Below, piece by piece: positions 1 to 13,220 of a DNA stretch of 64,000 bases. The notes below the pieces were generated by a model. That model saw only the letters and a list, made by a program, of their open reading frames with translations. It was not told where the DNA came from and made no database searches. This stretch comes from Rotaria macrura. Taxonomy: Eukaryota; Rotifera; Eurotatoria; Philodinida; Philodinidae. Numbering within the stretch: position 1 is the stretch's first letter; each line of letters begins with the position of its first letter. The stretch covers positions 186,001 to 250,000 of the forward strand of contig OENT01000062.1 of assembly GCA_900239685.1 (NCBI GenBank), written 5' to 3'. The position numbers and the translations under genes were made by a program.

Positions 1-1876
<1,876 letters not shown>

Positions 1877-2574
1877 TTTCAAAGTTAACATATCGTTTTG
1901 TATGAATTATGATATGCTCTCCTCTTTGAATAGTTGACTAAATTCTCCATCGTTCTTTTTCTTGTGTGCTTCGGTTAACTGAATAAATTGAATACGTCAA
2001 TTTTCGAACATATTCACTGCTGTTTTCAATATTAATTGCTCTTAATTATGGACTGAGTTTGAGTAGATTGAGAAGCAAGGACATGCAAACCTTTCCTTAC
2101 AAACTTCAGTATGCGTTGTTGAAAAACTAAGAGTATATATACGTATATATGAAAACATGACTCGGGACTTCCTCAAATATGTGTTTGAAAAAAGCAAAAC
2201 GTCATATATAAGTATAAACTTTAGTTTTTCTGAAGAAAATCTATTTCAGATAGTGCGATGATCTGTGGAAGAATTCAAATAGGATTCAAGAAGTTATCTA
2301 TAAGTTTCTATAGAAGAATATAGCTTTGGGGAAAATTTAAAATATTTTTGTAGACGCAAATACGATGGGAATCTTTTCAATCATGCATACATTGTTTTGA
2401 TACATTCTAATATATAGATAGATTTATTAAGAAATCAGAAATATGATAACGAAATTTCTCCTGGTACATGACCATCTCTTAGAGAAGAATACCGTAAATC
2501 GCTTGACACTATTGGACGTAATATGTTCTTATCGATGCCAATGGATAAAAACAGACAATAATTACTCTTAATAT
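1877..2574. other. 3' flank of malic enzyme, no gene seen
   Basis: AT-rich sequence with an AATAAA signal near 1982 that suits the malic enzyme transcript. No coding-like stretch or repeat was recognised. Confidence 0.6.
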
Positions 2575-2606
2575 CAGGCTCACAGGGCTGGCGGAGCGTC
2601 GGCAAA

Positions 2607-2954
2607 CTAGAGGAGGCTCAAAATATATTTACATAAAGTAAGCTCGGGGAAATTTTTGAACCATGATGCTTGAGACGACCATTTCCCTTTCATTGATGTT
2701 GATTGCGATTCGGATTCGGTCGCCGACACGTACACTGTTGATGATGCACAAAAGGCTAATTCACACTTTGATAACTGTTTGTCTGACTCATCATTGACAA
2801 CGATACGTGATGTATCTTCATTTGGAATTTCTTCACTATTGTCATCTGTGATCGACGTTGATAAATCAGCAGTCGATTTAGTATACTCTATTGACGTTTT
2901 TCGTTTGCTCTCTTTTTCACTGTATTCATAAATCAGGTAAGAACAAAACTAACC
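2607..2954 (-). pseudogene. hAT transposase N-terminal remnant (TTF/BED-type zinc-finger start)
   Basis: The minus strand is open for about 115 codons. It encodes a Ser/Thr/Glu-rich segment followed by GKWSSQASWFKNFPELTLC. That spacing of W, FP and C resembles the start of the TTF-type zinc finger of hAT-family transposases and ZMYM-like relatives, where a W-x-x-x-F-P block precedes the first zinc ligands. The frame then runs into a stop just inside the element's left end, so the rest of the finger and the catalytic core are missing. The resemblance was made by eye. The hAT-type ends and 8-bp duplication of the surrounding element agree with it. Confidence 0.5.
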
Positions 2955-3056
2955 ACGTTGGAAAGAAAATATGAAAAAGAGGGAAAATATTTAAACAACA
3001 CAAAAATAAGAGAAAGATCCAAATGAAGAAAATGAAAGAAAAAAGCTATACATAGA

Positions 3057-3985
3057 GTATATGTATGTCGACAAGTCACTATTCTTGTCTCTATTCTTTC
3101 CAGATTCTTGTTTTGTTGAGAAATCTGTGAAGATTTTTTTTAATATCTTCGATGACTAGGCAAGAAATCTCTAATCTGCAAAGAATCTTGCATTTCTTGA
3201 AATCTAAGGTCTGACTCTTTTCAGTATAGTCTACGGTTTTTTCTTGGGTAATCTAATCAGATTCTTATATTATTTTTTTTGAATTAGTGCGTGTACTATA
3301 ATACGATTTATCTTCATCAACGTTATTATCAGTAAATAGTTTTCACGATAAAAATATCGCTGAAAAAAATAGTGCTACAATGGTACATTTTATTGCAATA
3401 CCTTAGACAAAGGACAAAAAATATAGAATGATACAAGTGTAGCGGCACGACAAACAATGTGAACAAAGTCAGGTATGAAACTGACAATTTTAATTGAGAA
3501 ATAACAGTATTTCCAGAAAAGAAAAAAAATCTATTGAAATAGTCAGCAACTGCTCACTACTACGAATCTTCTTCGTCACGTTCATCATTTATAGCTTTAG
3601 AAAAAGCTAAATCAACTAATAAATTTCATCAAAAGATATTAGTATATTTTTATCTTTAATTTACAACATATAGGAGTCGCATGCATTTCAATATTTCTTA
3701 TTCATTTCATCATATTAATGTTTCGGTTTTGTGTGAATGAATGCACGATAAAAGGAGTATTAGCAATTTATATAGAGCGTGAAGTACAGCAGAATGATAT
3801 TCCTCTTGCAATTCTGTTAAGAATCTTTCTATCTTTCTTTCGTTGATAGAAAGAGTATTAACTGAACTTCAAGACTAAAGAGATTCTTGACAGATTACTC
3901 GAGAGAAAAAGAATCTGGAAAGAATAGAGACAAGAATAGTGATTTGTGAACATACATATATGTGAGAATATGTATCTGAACGTAT
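3057..3985. repeat. Nested foldback unit with ~60-bp inverted arms
   Basis: Left arm around 3057-3115 and right arm around 3907-3985 are inverted copies. They share an uninterrupted core of more than 30 bases (it begins TCACTATTCTTGTCTCTATT on the plus strand at the left arm). Similarity continues more weakly outward (ATATGTATGT) and inward (AATCTGT.AAGA). The unit lies wholly inside the 2583-4120 element, so it is either an insertion or part of that element's subterminal structure. The interior has no coding sequence. No clean target duplication was found. Confidence 0.65.
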
Positions 3986-4128
3986 CAGGTACTTAACGTG
4001 GCATATTATTTGAATAAAAAATAACAATATTCACTCCGAAGTCAAATGAGACTGAACCTCTACAGTTAAAAACTAGTTGAGGCTCAAGCATTATGCATCT
4101 CAATGGCTCTGGCGTCACTGCAGGCTCA

Positions 4129-4796
4129 GTTACACGGTGTCAAGTACAAGATTTTTGTTTCATTGCATTTGGATCACACTTTTCGATCCGGGTAGAGTGT
4201 CTATCGTGTTCATTTCTTCATTAATCTTGGTAGGAACTGACAAAGTATAAAACCTCAAAAGTTTTCTCAAATTTTCGTCAATTTTCTATTCAGAATTCTA
4301 GTTAGGATTTCATCATCTTCCAATTTAACTTCTTTTAAATTATACTCATTGGAATCAACTAAAACATTCACCGAAGACTTTCGTGATGCATTCATCAAAA
4401 TCGGATACACACCCTTAACACACGAATTTAGTGAACTTTGTAATTCAATTATAGAAGAATCTTAAGGAGAATAATACAAATGAACAGTTGATGATGTGAA
4501 TGTTAATAGAAATAAGATGAGCACTCATCTCTGTCAACTCGCATTCTCATTGTGTAAAATCCATGAATGCTTCTTCATGTCACATTTATCAAAATAACAA
4601 TAGTCCAGAATTCCTCTATTATATTCAAATGGCGACGACATAGATTCGTACTAGCATGAACCAGCGTAAATTTTATATGACTGTATGATAATAATACAAC
4701 ATAATGAAGAATGATGATTGAAAAAGAGATTAAAACAAGTAATATAAACCGATATGATAAAATATGTGACTGTGTTCTACACTTCGATATCACTCA
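4129..4796. other. Intergenic stretch, nothing recognised
   Basis: AT-rich, with no coding-like frame and no repeat structure that I could see between the transposon's target duplication and the broken hydrolase. Confidence 0.5.
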
Positions 4797-5802
4797 ATGA
4801 AATGCTCAACATGCTGCCTATTATATTTTCTAATCATCTGTTTATCTTCTTGTAATCCCATTCGTATCGTCATGAAACATGAAAAGCAACGTCGTACTAC
4901 GTTAGAAATAGAAATCTGCGAGGTGACTACTAGAATAATCTATGAATATTATTATATCAAAGCCAATACTGATGGCAATCAGACTAAAGTAACATTATTA
5001 TTTATTCATGGTTTTTCATCGTCACTTCATACGTGGCGTCATCAAATTGACCATTTTTTCCCGGCAAGGGTTACCGTGTTTTAGCGATAAATGCGATGGG
5101 CTACGGACGAACATATTCACCATTGAACAAAAATGAATACCGAGGAAAGTTAATGGCCGATCATATTATTCATTTGCTCGATTTGTTTTACATCATCCAG
5201 AGCGAACGTTAGGTCTGATTCTGATGAGTGTTCCCTATCAAGGGCTAGGAATATTTGATCTAGATCAATTGATGAAGAATTTCAGAACAACATGTGTCTA
5301 TGACTTTTTTTGTCTATCGGAAATTCTTCGAGCCCAACGATGGTACCATGATTATCGTGAATAATTTGGAAAGCTTCATTGATATTCTCTATTCAACTAA
5401 TCAAACACTTGTCAGAACAATTTTTCATACAATGAGAAAGATGCGAGCATGGCTTGTTAATGCAGAACAAACTGTTCGAGCTTCATACATGACTGAACAG
5501 GACAACGATACTATACGCCGATATCTAGCTAGTGCTATGAAGCCGAAATTGAATTGTTACAAAGCACCAATTACCAATGTAGATTGGGAAGATGAGAAAT
5601 CTATTGATCCAGTCTTACGACGAACACATCTTTTTCTTTAAGAAGTACAACTCATTCATGTGTTGTGTCTCCTAGTTTGGCACCAAGCCAATATACACCT
5701 GATGTCAAAGTCGTCGAACTTAATACCAGTCATTGGATGATGGAAGAAAATCCCACAACAGTTAATCGAGTGATCGAAGAATGGATGGAAACGATCTTAT
5801 AA
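4797..5802 (+). pseudogene. Broken alpha/beta hydrolase (epoxide-hydrolase-like)
   Basis: Pieces in different frames together follow the alpha/beta-hydrolase plan. A possible signal sequence comes first, then LLFIHGFSSSLHTWRHQID (HG oxyanion motif, strand beta-3 region), then GYRVLAINAMGYGRTYSPLN (the D/N-A-x-G-x-G turn), then HHPERTLGLILMSVPYQG. A cap region with FESFIDILYSTN-like sequence follows, and the C-terminal ELNTSHWMMEENP holds the catalytic His, ending at a stop at 5800-5802. The frame changes near 5064. Near 5185 about 20 residues expected to carry the nucleophile motif (G-x-D/S-x-G) are absent, and a further change lies near 5640. It therefore cannot make an active enzyme. This reads as a decayed host gene; substrate unknown. 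Confidence 0.8.
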
Positions 5803-7205
5803 AACTCTTGCAACATTTGATTTATTATTTTCATACAGCCACTGTCAAATGTCTTATTCCCTAGAAGTTTACTAGAGTTGACAGTTTTCATTTCACCATT
5901 GTTTACTATCAATGAAATTCATTAAATCTATTTCATCAATATCATACAATAGTCGAAAGTCATTACATGCCAGATATGAATGTGTACACGATAATTCTCT
6001 GAATTGAAATTCAGTTGATCTTATGATTATGAAAATTAGGATTGAATTCGACTGTGACTGTTTATTTCGAAGTAGATATGATATGAAACATGTTTTAAAG
6101 TTATGATTATCTATCATGAAATTAATGAGAAAAGATCTCAACTTTAGGCGTAGCCATTGGTCTCATTTATTAAATTCAACCACAATTACCTTCTGAGATG
6201 AATAACTTATTTCTCTGCATTTCTTGTGATGCTTAAATAAATAAAAACATGATCTTAGTTGCAGAATCCGTTTGCCGCTTTTTCGCAGTCGAAACGAACA
6301 GAACCGAATTAAACCTGAGTGAAAAATAAAAGTTTGGCACTTGTTTTATGATTCTAAATTCTTCATGGATGATGTCTATTTAAGAAATTGATTTCATTAC
6401 TTCAGAATTATCTGCACAAGTGAGAAGGAAAACATTTTCAAAACCCGCATTCATGTTTTTTTTCATCAGCCGCAGTAAAAGTGAAACTATTGTCTTTGGC
6501 CAGAACACGATTGAGTACTTTTTTATTTTTTCGTTGTTCCACTCTTCGATTAGTTACATATCTCAATGACCAGGATTCAATAGCGAGTTTTTGCATCAGT
6601 TTTATTCACCTTTCAAAGATCTCCCTACTTGAAAGAATACTTGGATAATAAGACGATAGTAATGTGATGTTGACATATAATATTCGAAAAAATTTGCACT
6701 AACAAGCATTTTAGTTCATTTCTTCAATAAAATCTTTCATTTCTACGCCTGCGTTTAAATTTTCAATCGGCTCATTCAGTGGATTTTCATAGTTTAGTTT
6801 CTTTTTTCATCGCTTCCTTACTTTTCGTACATTAAGATCTGATCTTGCAAAAATATTCGTCTTCGTAGAAAACGTACTTGTAAACAACAACTAGAGTTTG
6901 AAAAAAATTGGCGTTGCTCACTTAACTCAAACCAGACTAACAGTTATAAAAAAAACAACTAACCACGACCGGAACTTTAATCCAAGAAAATTAATTTGGT
7001 AGATAACCTAATACAACCTTCAATTTTGAGTTGTCTACAGACAGTGATGCTCAAGTATGAATTTAAAGAAAGAAGAAAAAAGTATCTTATCAATCGGACA
7101 GACGAAATAATAGATAAGCAACCTATGTAACTTAAAATCAACAAAAAATGACATTTGTCGTTATATAAAGATTTTATTACAAAGCCTATTAGTTTAGAAA
7201 TCAAC
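5803..7205. other. Intergenic stretch upstream of CFAP58
   Basis: No gene recognised. I looked here for missing 5' exons of CFAP58, since the predicted protein starts late compared with the human one, and found no coiled-coil-coding frame. Confidence 0.45.
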
Positions 7206-10200
7206 ATGAATGATGAATATGATACAAGTGAATTCAAACAAGCTTGGAACAATTTAATTCAAGAACGAGATGAATTATCAAATATAATCACCCAACTGCG
7301 TTGTGAACTTGATGAAAATGTATTGAAAGATAATATTCAAAATAAACGAATACATGAAGCGGAAGAAAAAGCTATTGTCCTCCAGGAAAAACTTGTTCAA
7401 GCACAAAATGAAAATGTCAAAGAATCGAAAAAACGCGTTCGTTAAATTGCTTTTTTTTCATATTTGTTATGATCTAAATTAATTGTCAATTTTAAGACAC
7501 TCATAGAACTAGAACTTCAAACAAGAAAATTGAATCTCGAAAAGAAAAGTATTGAATTCGACGCTCAACAACTTCGATTTGAAAGTCAAAAGACAGAATA
7601 TGAAGAGATGAAGAAACGTGTTCAACAATTAGAAGAGGATAATGTTCATTTAGTCAAAAATAATGCTATTCTTCAAGTAGAAATCGACAATGCTCATATG
7701 GAATCTAGTAAATCTACTGTGTTACATGAAAAGCTTGCTAAAACTTGCCAAAGTTATGTCAAACAATGGAAAGACAAAGATGATCAACTTATACAATTAC
7801 GTAAAGAGTATCAAAATGAACAAAAGAAAACAGATCAACTGAACAAGAATTTACAAGAATTTAAAAATCGAATTCGTGAAAATGAACAAGAACGAGAATG
7901 TTTACAATCAAACGTATTATCATTAAAACGAGACATCAATGTATTTATAAAAAAAGAAACTGAAAATCATCGACAGTTTAATACATTGATTCGAGAACGC
8001 GAAAATATAAATATAACATATCAAAAATTAATAGTTGATTACCAAAATCAATTCAATCAAATAAAAATGATCGAACAATCAAAAACAATGTTAGAAGAAG
8101 ATATTAAAATGTATAAAAAAGAAATAAACAATCAACAAAGACTAATTCGTCAAGTAGGACAAGAACGAGATCGGTAAATAGGTTTTTGTTAAGTATATAT
8201 ATAACAATTCTGTAAGAATTGGTTTCAGTCAAAGAAAAATAGACATGAGTCTGTTGTATTGTTGATTACTAACATAAATCTCTGTTCTAGACTATTTCAA
8301 GAATTCTTTTTCTTGTATAAAAGACATGAGAAAAATACAAAAATAGAGATTCATTAATGAATATCTAATTTATAGTATAGTGGCTATATGTCGTTTCATG
8401 ATAGATCTTTTTTATTTTTGTACTCGAAGAAGAATTTTTAAAAAATCAAAATTTTTTTCATTTTTTTTAGAGCGAATTGATATTCAATGCTCGTCCATAG
8501 TTTCATTAGTCGTATAACGTGTCCGATCCGTCAATTCGGAAAAAGCTTTTTATTTACTGATCAGTCTGAATTAATTATACGAAAATCCTGTAATATTTGC
8601 TGGACTGTAGATTGCATCTGTCATCTTTAAGTAGCTTCTTCATTTCTAGAAGAGTTGAGTTCGGCTAACTATTATATATTTATTCCGAGTGTAGGTTTTC
8701 AGATAGTTCTTTCAAGTGGTACCACGAAAGAGTTCATTACTAACCTACGGACAATCAGTTCATGACTCTTAGGACAACCTCTAAAATAAAAATAGCTAAA
8801 GAACTCTATAGACTTTTACTACGATTTCTTAGGAAAATTTCATAGTCGACTTCACCCACAGGTATAAATTGAAAAGTTTATTTGAGAATTCTAAATATCA
8901 AATTTAGTTCGATAAATAGAGTAGAAACCTTTAACATCTACATCGCTAATATTTGTTTTTACTGACCATCGGTAGGCCATATTTGAAATCAAATATATGT
9001 ACGATCCAAAGCTCGGTTCACTATTATGTTTTCTTACTTTGAATATCTACAAACAATAGTATTATTGAAATATGTCTTTTGTCAACCTGCATCAGAAATA
9101 AAGAAGACGAGTGAAGGAATTATAATCTATTTAACTCACTTGCTCCAGATACTCTTGAGCACGTAAAAAAATAAAGATTTCACTTAGTTTAACTACATTC
9201 ATATTAACTATAATAATTCAGTGTCTCCCGTTCTATGATAAAACGATTTAGATGTGCCTCGTTCATTAAGCATTTTGCTCTACGCGTTCTGCAAATCAGC
9301 TACTTAACGCGAATTCAACGAAAAAGAAATGTGGCAAGAATAGTTTCTGATTTTGTCACGAAAAATAATCTCTCTAAATAAATAAAAGCAACAAGTAGAA
9401 AAGGATGTCTATAATATTTGACTTCAGTGTGTTACTAGAAATCAAAAAGAATATGCTTCGAAGTTCGAACAATTCATTAAAACTCCAGAGCAACCGATCA
9501 AAATTAGTTTTTCATGAATTGGAATGTGGGTACGTCATTCCGCATTCAATCATTCACAAGACACAATCAAGAAGAAGATTCGACAAAGTAATCTCGTCAT
9601 TTAATTTTGAGCTTCAATTACTATATGTAAAATTTAGATAAAGCTCAGTCACGTACATATCATCTCTTCATTAGGCATATGGGTTTCTTTCAAAAGATTA
9701 GAGCGAAATTTGATTTTTAACCTACTGGAAGACCTAATGTCTGTTTTTTCTTTTCGAAACTAGTTCTAAAGATGAGGCGTGCACATTAACAAATCAAGTT
9801 CTTAATTTAATGGATACAACTAAAAAGACAGAGCCTGAGTTATCTTCGTACAGGCGAAGAGTCAGCGAATTACAATCTCAACTGAAATCGGCACAAACAT
9901 CGAATGAAAAAATAGCAGTCGATCGTAGTTTACTTTGGAGAAATTCAACTGAATATCGGGAAGAAATCGAGAGCATGAAACGTAAATTAAAAACCGTAGC
10001 TCATCATTTCGATCAATTGAAAGATGAAATGCATGTTAAAAATCAAGAATTAGTAGATGTGCAAGATGAACGAAATAATGCTAAAAAAGAAAAAAGACAA
10101 CTAATATTCTCTATTGAACAGTTGGAAAATGAAATGAAGAAAAGAGATGAGTCTGATGAAAGACGAAACATTGAATTTGAAAGTTTGAATAATAAATTTT

Positions 10201-11729
10201 CAAACGCCAAGGAAGAACTTGGACACAAAACGAAACAATTACATAAAGTAAATTGATTAGGCTGAAGCACTCATCCATATTTGGTTGTTGTTTTTTTCAT
10301 AGGCCATCATTGAACGTAATGGTCTCGGTATACAACTTACTCGTCGCAATGATGAACTGACGCTTCTTTATGAAAAACTTAAAATTCAACAATCGGTCTT
10401 AAGCAAAGGAGAACTTCAATATAAAGCTCGCCTTGAAGATCTACGCATATTAAAATCTGAAGTAAAAAGCTTACGTCGTGAAAAATCTGATCTATTAGAT
10501 AAGCTCAGTGGTGCCGATGATTTGAAACGTGAATTATTTTTTTGCCAACGCAAATTGGCACGTGAACATATACGTTTTCATGTACTAGAAGAAGAATTAC
10601 AAAATCCAATGAATATACATCGTTGGAGAAAATTAGAAGGCACTGATCCATCCACATTTGAATTAATAGCAAAAGTTCAACTACTTCAAAAACTTTTAAT
10701 ACGAAAAACAGAAGAAGTTGTCGAAAAAGAACTAATAATACAACAAAGAGAAAAATCACATGCTGCACTGAAACGTATATTAGGTAATGTTATTGTTTGA
10801 TCATAATTCAAACTCTATGTAGTAGGAAATTGAGCTTAAAAACGTTTCTCACATATTCACATAGAGAAAAAAGTTGTATTTTATGCAAGCTTGTGTTTCA
10901 TATAATACTTATTACAATTTCGACTACACTTTTCAGGACAAAGATATTTGTTCTTGAGACTATAAGTCGCAAGGACACTAGACAATATCCTAAACATGTA
11001 GCTAGTGGTGTATATCGTCTATACATGAGAGAAACGATATAAGTGAACTGTAAAGAATAATTCAGACTACGTCTTACTGGCATCCGTCGAATAGAAATTG
11101 TTTTTCATCAAATCTAGGGTCACAAATCTAGATTCGATAGGTTCTACGTCCAGCAGTATAGCAAAGTAACCTTACAACCATATGCTTGTATTTCATTTCT
11201 CACACGCATACTAACTGATTCGGCATCAAGGTCTTAATTGCAAAATCATAATTCTTCTTCTTTTCTTATTTAGTTCATCAACCAGATGCAGAAGTTGCTA
11301 AAAAATTACCCATGTATCAAGATACTCTTAAGGCTAACACGGGACAACTTAAATCATTGATCAGTGAAGTCAATATGCATGAAAGTCAAATCAATGATTT
11401 TAAACATGAAGTTAACAAAGTGCATCGACAATTAGCCGAATTACGACAACAACATTTACTACTAAAAAAACAACGGTATATAGCCAAACAAAAGGATCTT
11501 TTTTCTGAAACACAAAAGAACACAACGACTGTCAATGTAACACAATCACAACAGTTTTTTCCGTCTCATCTGAAGCCAAGACGATCATTGTAAGTTTTTA
11601 AAATTTAATGTTTTTGTTTTTATAGAAGATACTTTTAAAATTGGCTCTGATTTTAGCAATCAACCGCGTATCGTTGGCGCTGGATTTAATTTAAAACCAA
11701 GAATAAAATACTTTTCGGACACTGAATAA
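7206..11729 (+). CDS. CFAP58: Cilia- and flagella-associated protein 58 (CCDC147)
   Basis: A coiled-coil axonemal protein needed for motile cilia and flagella. Exons: 7206 to about 7436 or 7440, about 7497 or 7507 to 8173, 9764-10247, 10303-10783, 11274-11589, 11657-11729. Either choice at intron 1 keeps the frame and gives about 752 residues. Nearly all of it is heptad-rich coiled coil. Recognition rests on conserved blocks remembered from the animal family: RRNDELTLLYEKLKIQQSVL, EEELQNPMNIHRWRKLEGTD, KTEEVVEKELIIQQREK and the C-terminal GAGFNLKP. The start ATG at 7206 is the first good one in frame. Against the human protein (about 870 residues) the first ~150 residues have no counterpart here, so either the N-terminus is truly short or an upstream exon was missed. 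Intron 2 (1590 bp) is much longer than the other small introns. Confidence 0.93.
8174..9763 (+). other. Long intron 2 of CFAP58
   Basis: A 1590-bp intron between a GTAAAT donor and a CGAAACTAG acceptor. Codon phase (2) matches on both sides, giving ...ERDR-SKDEACTLTNQ. Contents are AT-rich with no convincing gene or intact transposon. The size contrast with the gene's short introns suggests an old insertion. Confidence 0.7.
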
Positions 11730-13220
11730 ATACCTGTATTAAATATTGAATTTAAAATAATAGATTCTTTTCTTTTCCCTGCTATAAATGCTCTGAAAAA
11801 AATCACATTACTTATTGCAAGGCACAAAAAAACAGCATCTCAATGCATCACTCCATGGAAAATGATTCAATTTATCAAACATACTCTGTTGATGTAGATC
11901 CGTACATATAGTATCTTTATCAAATTTGTATAAAAAGTAGCAGAGTTATCTGGCTAGTGCATTAAGCTATGCTATACTTGATACAAATTTGAAAGTAATG
12001 AAAAATAGCCTGTTAAAATCATTTTTAATTAACCTTATCTCGTATCTGACTAGTAATCTAGGTATAAACTTCGTAGAATGAATTCAATAGGATCGAAAGA
12101 TCTGAAACGATAAAAATTTAGACATCGCATAATGAGTACAGTTGATAATCTAGTTAGATCGACGACGAATGTATCTCATTTACTTATTTGGACGAAACTT
12201 GACGTTTCAGTCCTGCAGAAATTTCCTGGGGAAATGTAGATCTCCTACTAGCACTGACAAATTAATTACTTATATCTTGTGAACTGGTTAAACAAATCTC
12301 ATTATAATTACAGATCATATGATGAAAACTTATAAAGGAGTCACTTGTCTCGAAATGAAATGTTATTTCCATGAATATAATATGTTTCAATATGAAGACT
12401 TTTGTTTTGATGCCTTGAAATTCCATCTGAGACACGAAAAGTTTGGCATAGTAAACGAGGCTAGAATCAAAAGGAAATTCTTAGACATGAATGTTTCCAT
12501 GAAAAGTGTTCTATTGTAAATTCCATCGTCATGTATTCTTGACTTTATTTTGAAGTTTCAATCATTAATAGTCAATTCAGTCCAAATACAAGTATCACAA
12601 TTTTCGATCTTTTACACTCCATGTCTAAAGAAGAGGATTGTACACGAAAATTCGTTTTCAAGAGATTTTCACTAACCCCACACTTCTAGATATATTTGTT
12701 TTTTCAATTTGTAGAAAGTCAGTCTATCAATTCTAAGGAATGAGAAGGTTTCAGATATATTTTTTCTTTTAATCGGCATCAAATGACTGTAAGTTCCGAG
12801 TTTTCATGGTTGAAAATCTAAAACTGGCATATCTACTTTCCAATGATAATCTTTTGATGATCATCCCTGAAAGTAAGTCAATCTTTGCTAAACTAACTCA
12901 TACATTGTGAACAACTTTGACCATCCGAATAAAGTATGAACAGTTCATTTGAATAAAATTCATATTGTTTTATTTGTTTTTTTTTATCTAAAAATTTAGT
13001 CAAATTCTCTATTAGGTTGATATGAGTGGAGAGAAGATCCACACACACTTTATATACCACCTACACACCCACACATGTACCTTCGTTAAGCATTCAGTGC
13101 ATTGACAACACTTGACGTTACTTGCTCTTTATGACTGAAATCGAAAATAAGAACATATATAAATTTGTATTGTACAAGGTAATACTGATTTTTCACTGAA
13201 ACTAGATAAATTATTGTCAT
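11730..13220. other. Intergenic stretch, nothing recognised
   Basis: Low-complexity CA-rich patch near 13045-13080; otherwise plain AT-rich sequence. A 66-codon open frame at 12319-12519 has no recognisable features and is not called as a gene. Confidence 0.5.

Larger units (their letters stand above)
2583..4120. mobile_element. hAT-like DNA transposon, deleted copy with exact 8-bp target duplication
   Basis: The element starts CAGGGCTGGCGGAGC and its other end, read on the opposite strand, starts CAGTGACGCCAGAGC (10 of 15 positions match). It is flanked on both sides by the same eight bases, CAGGCTCA (2575-2582 and 4121-4128), the duplication length of the hAT superfamily. GAGGCTCAA words recur near both ends. 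It contains a transposase-like coding remnant near the left end and a nested inverted-repeat unit. At 1.54 kb it is too short to encode a whole hAT transposase, so it is a deletion derivative. Confidence 0.8.

Noticed and set aside
12319-12519. 66-codon open frame
   Set aside because: Short, no family features, no splice context, no neighbour relation.
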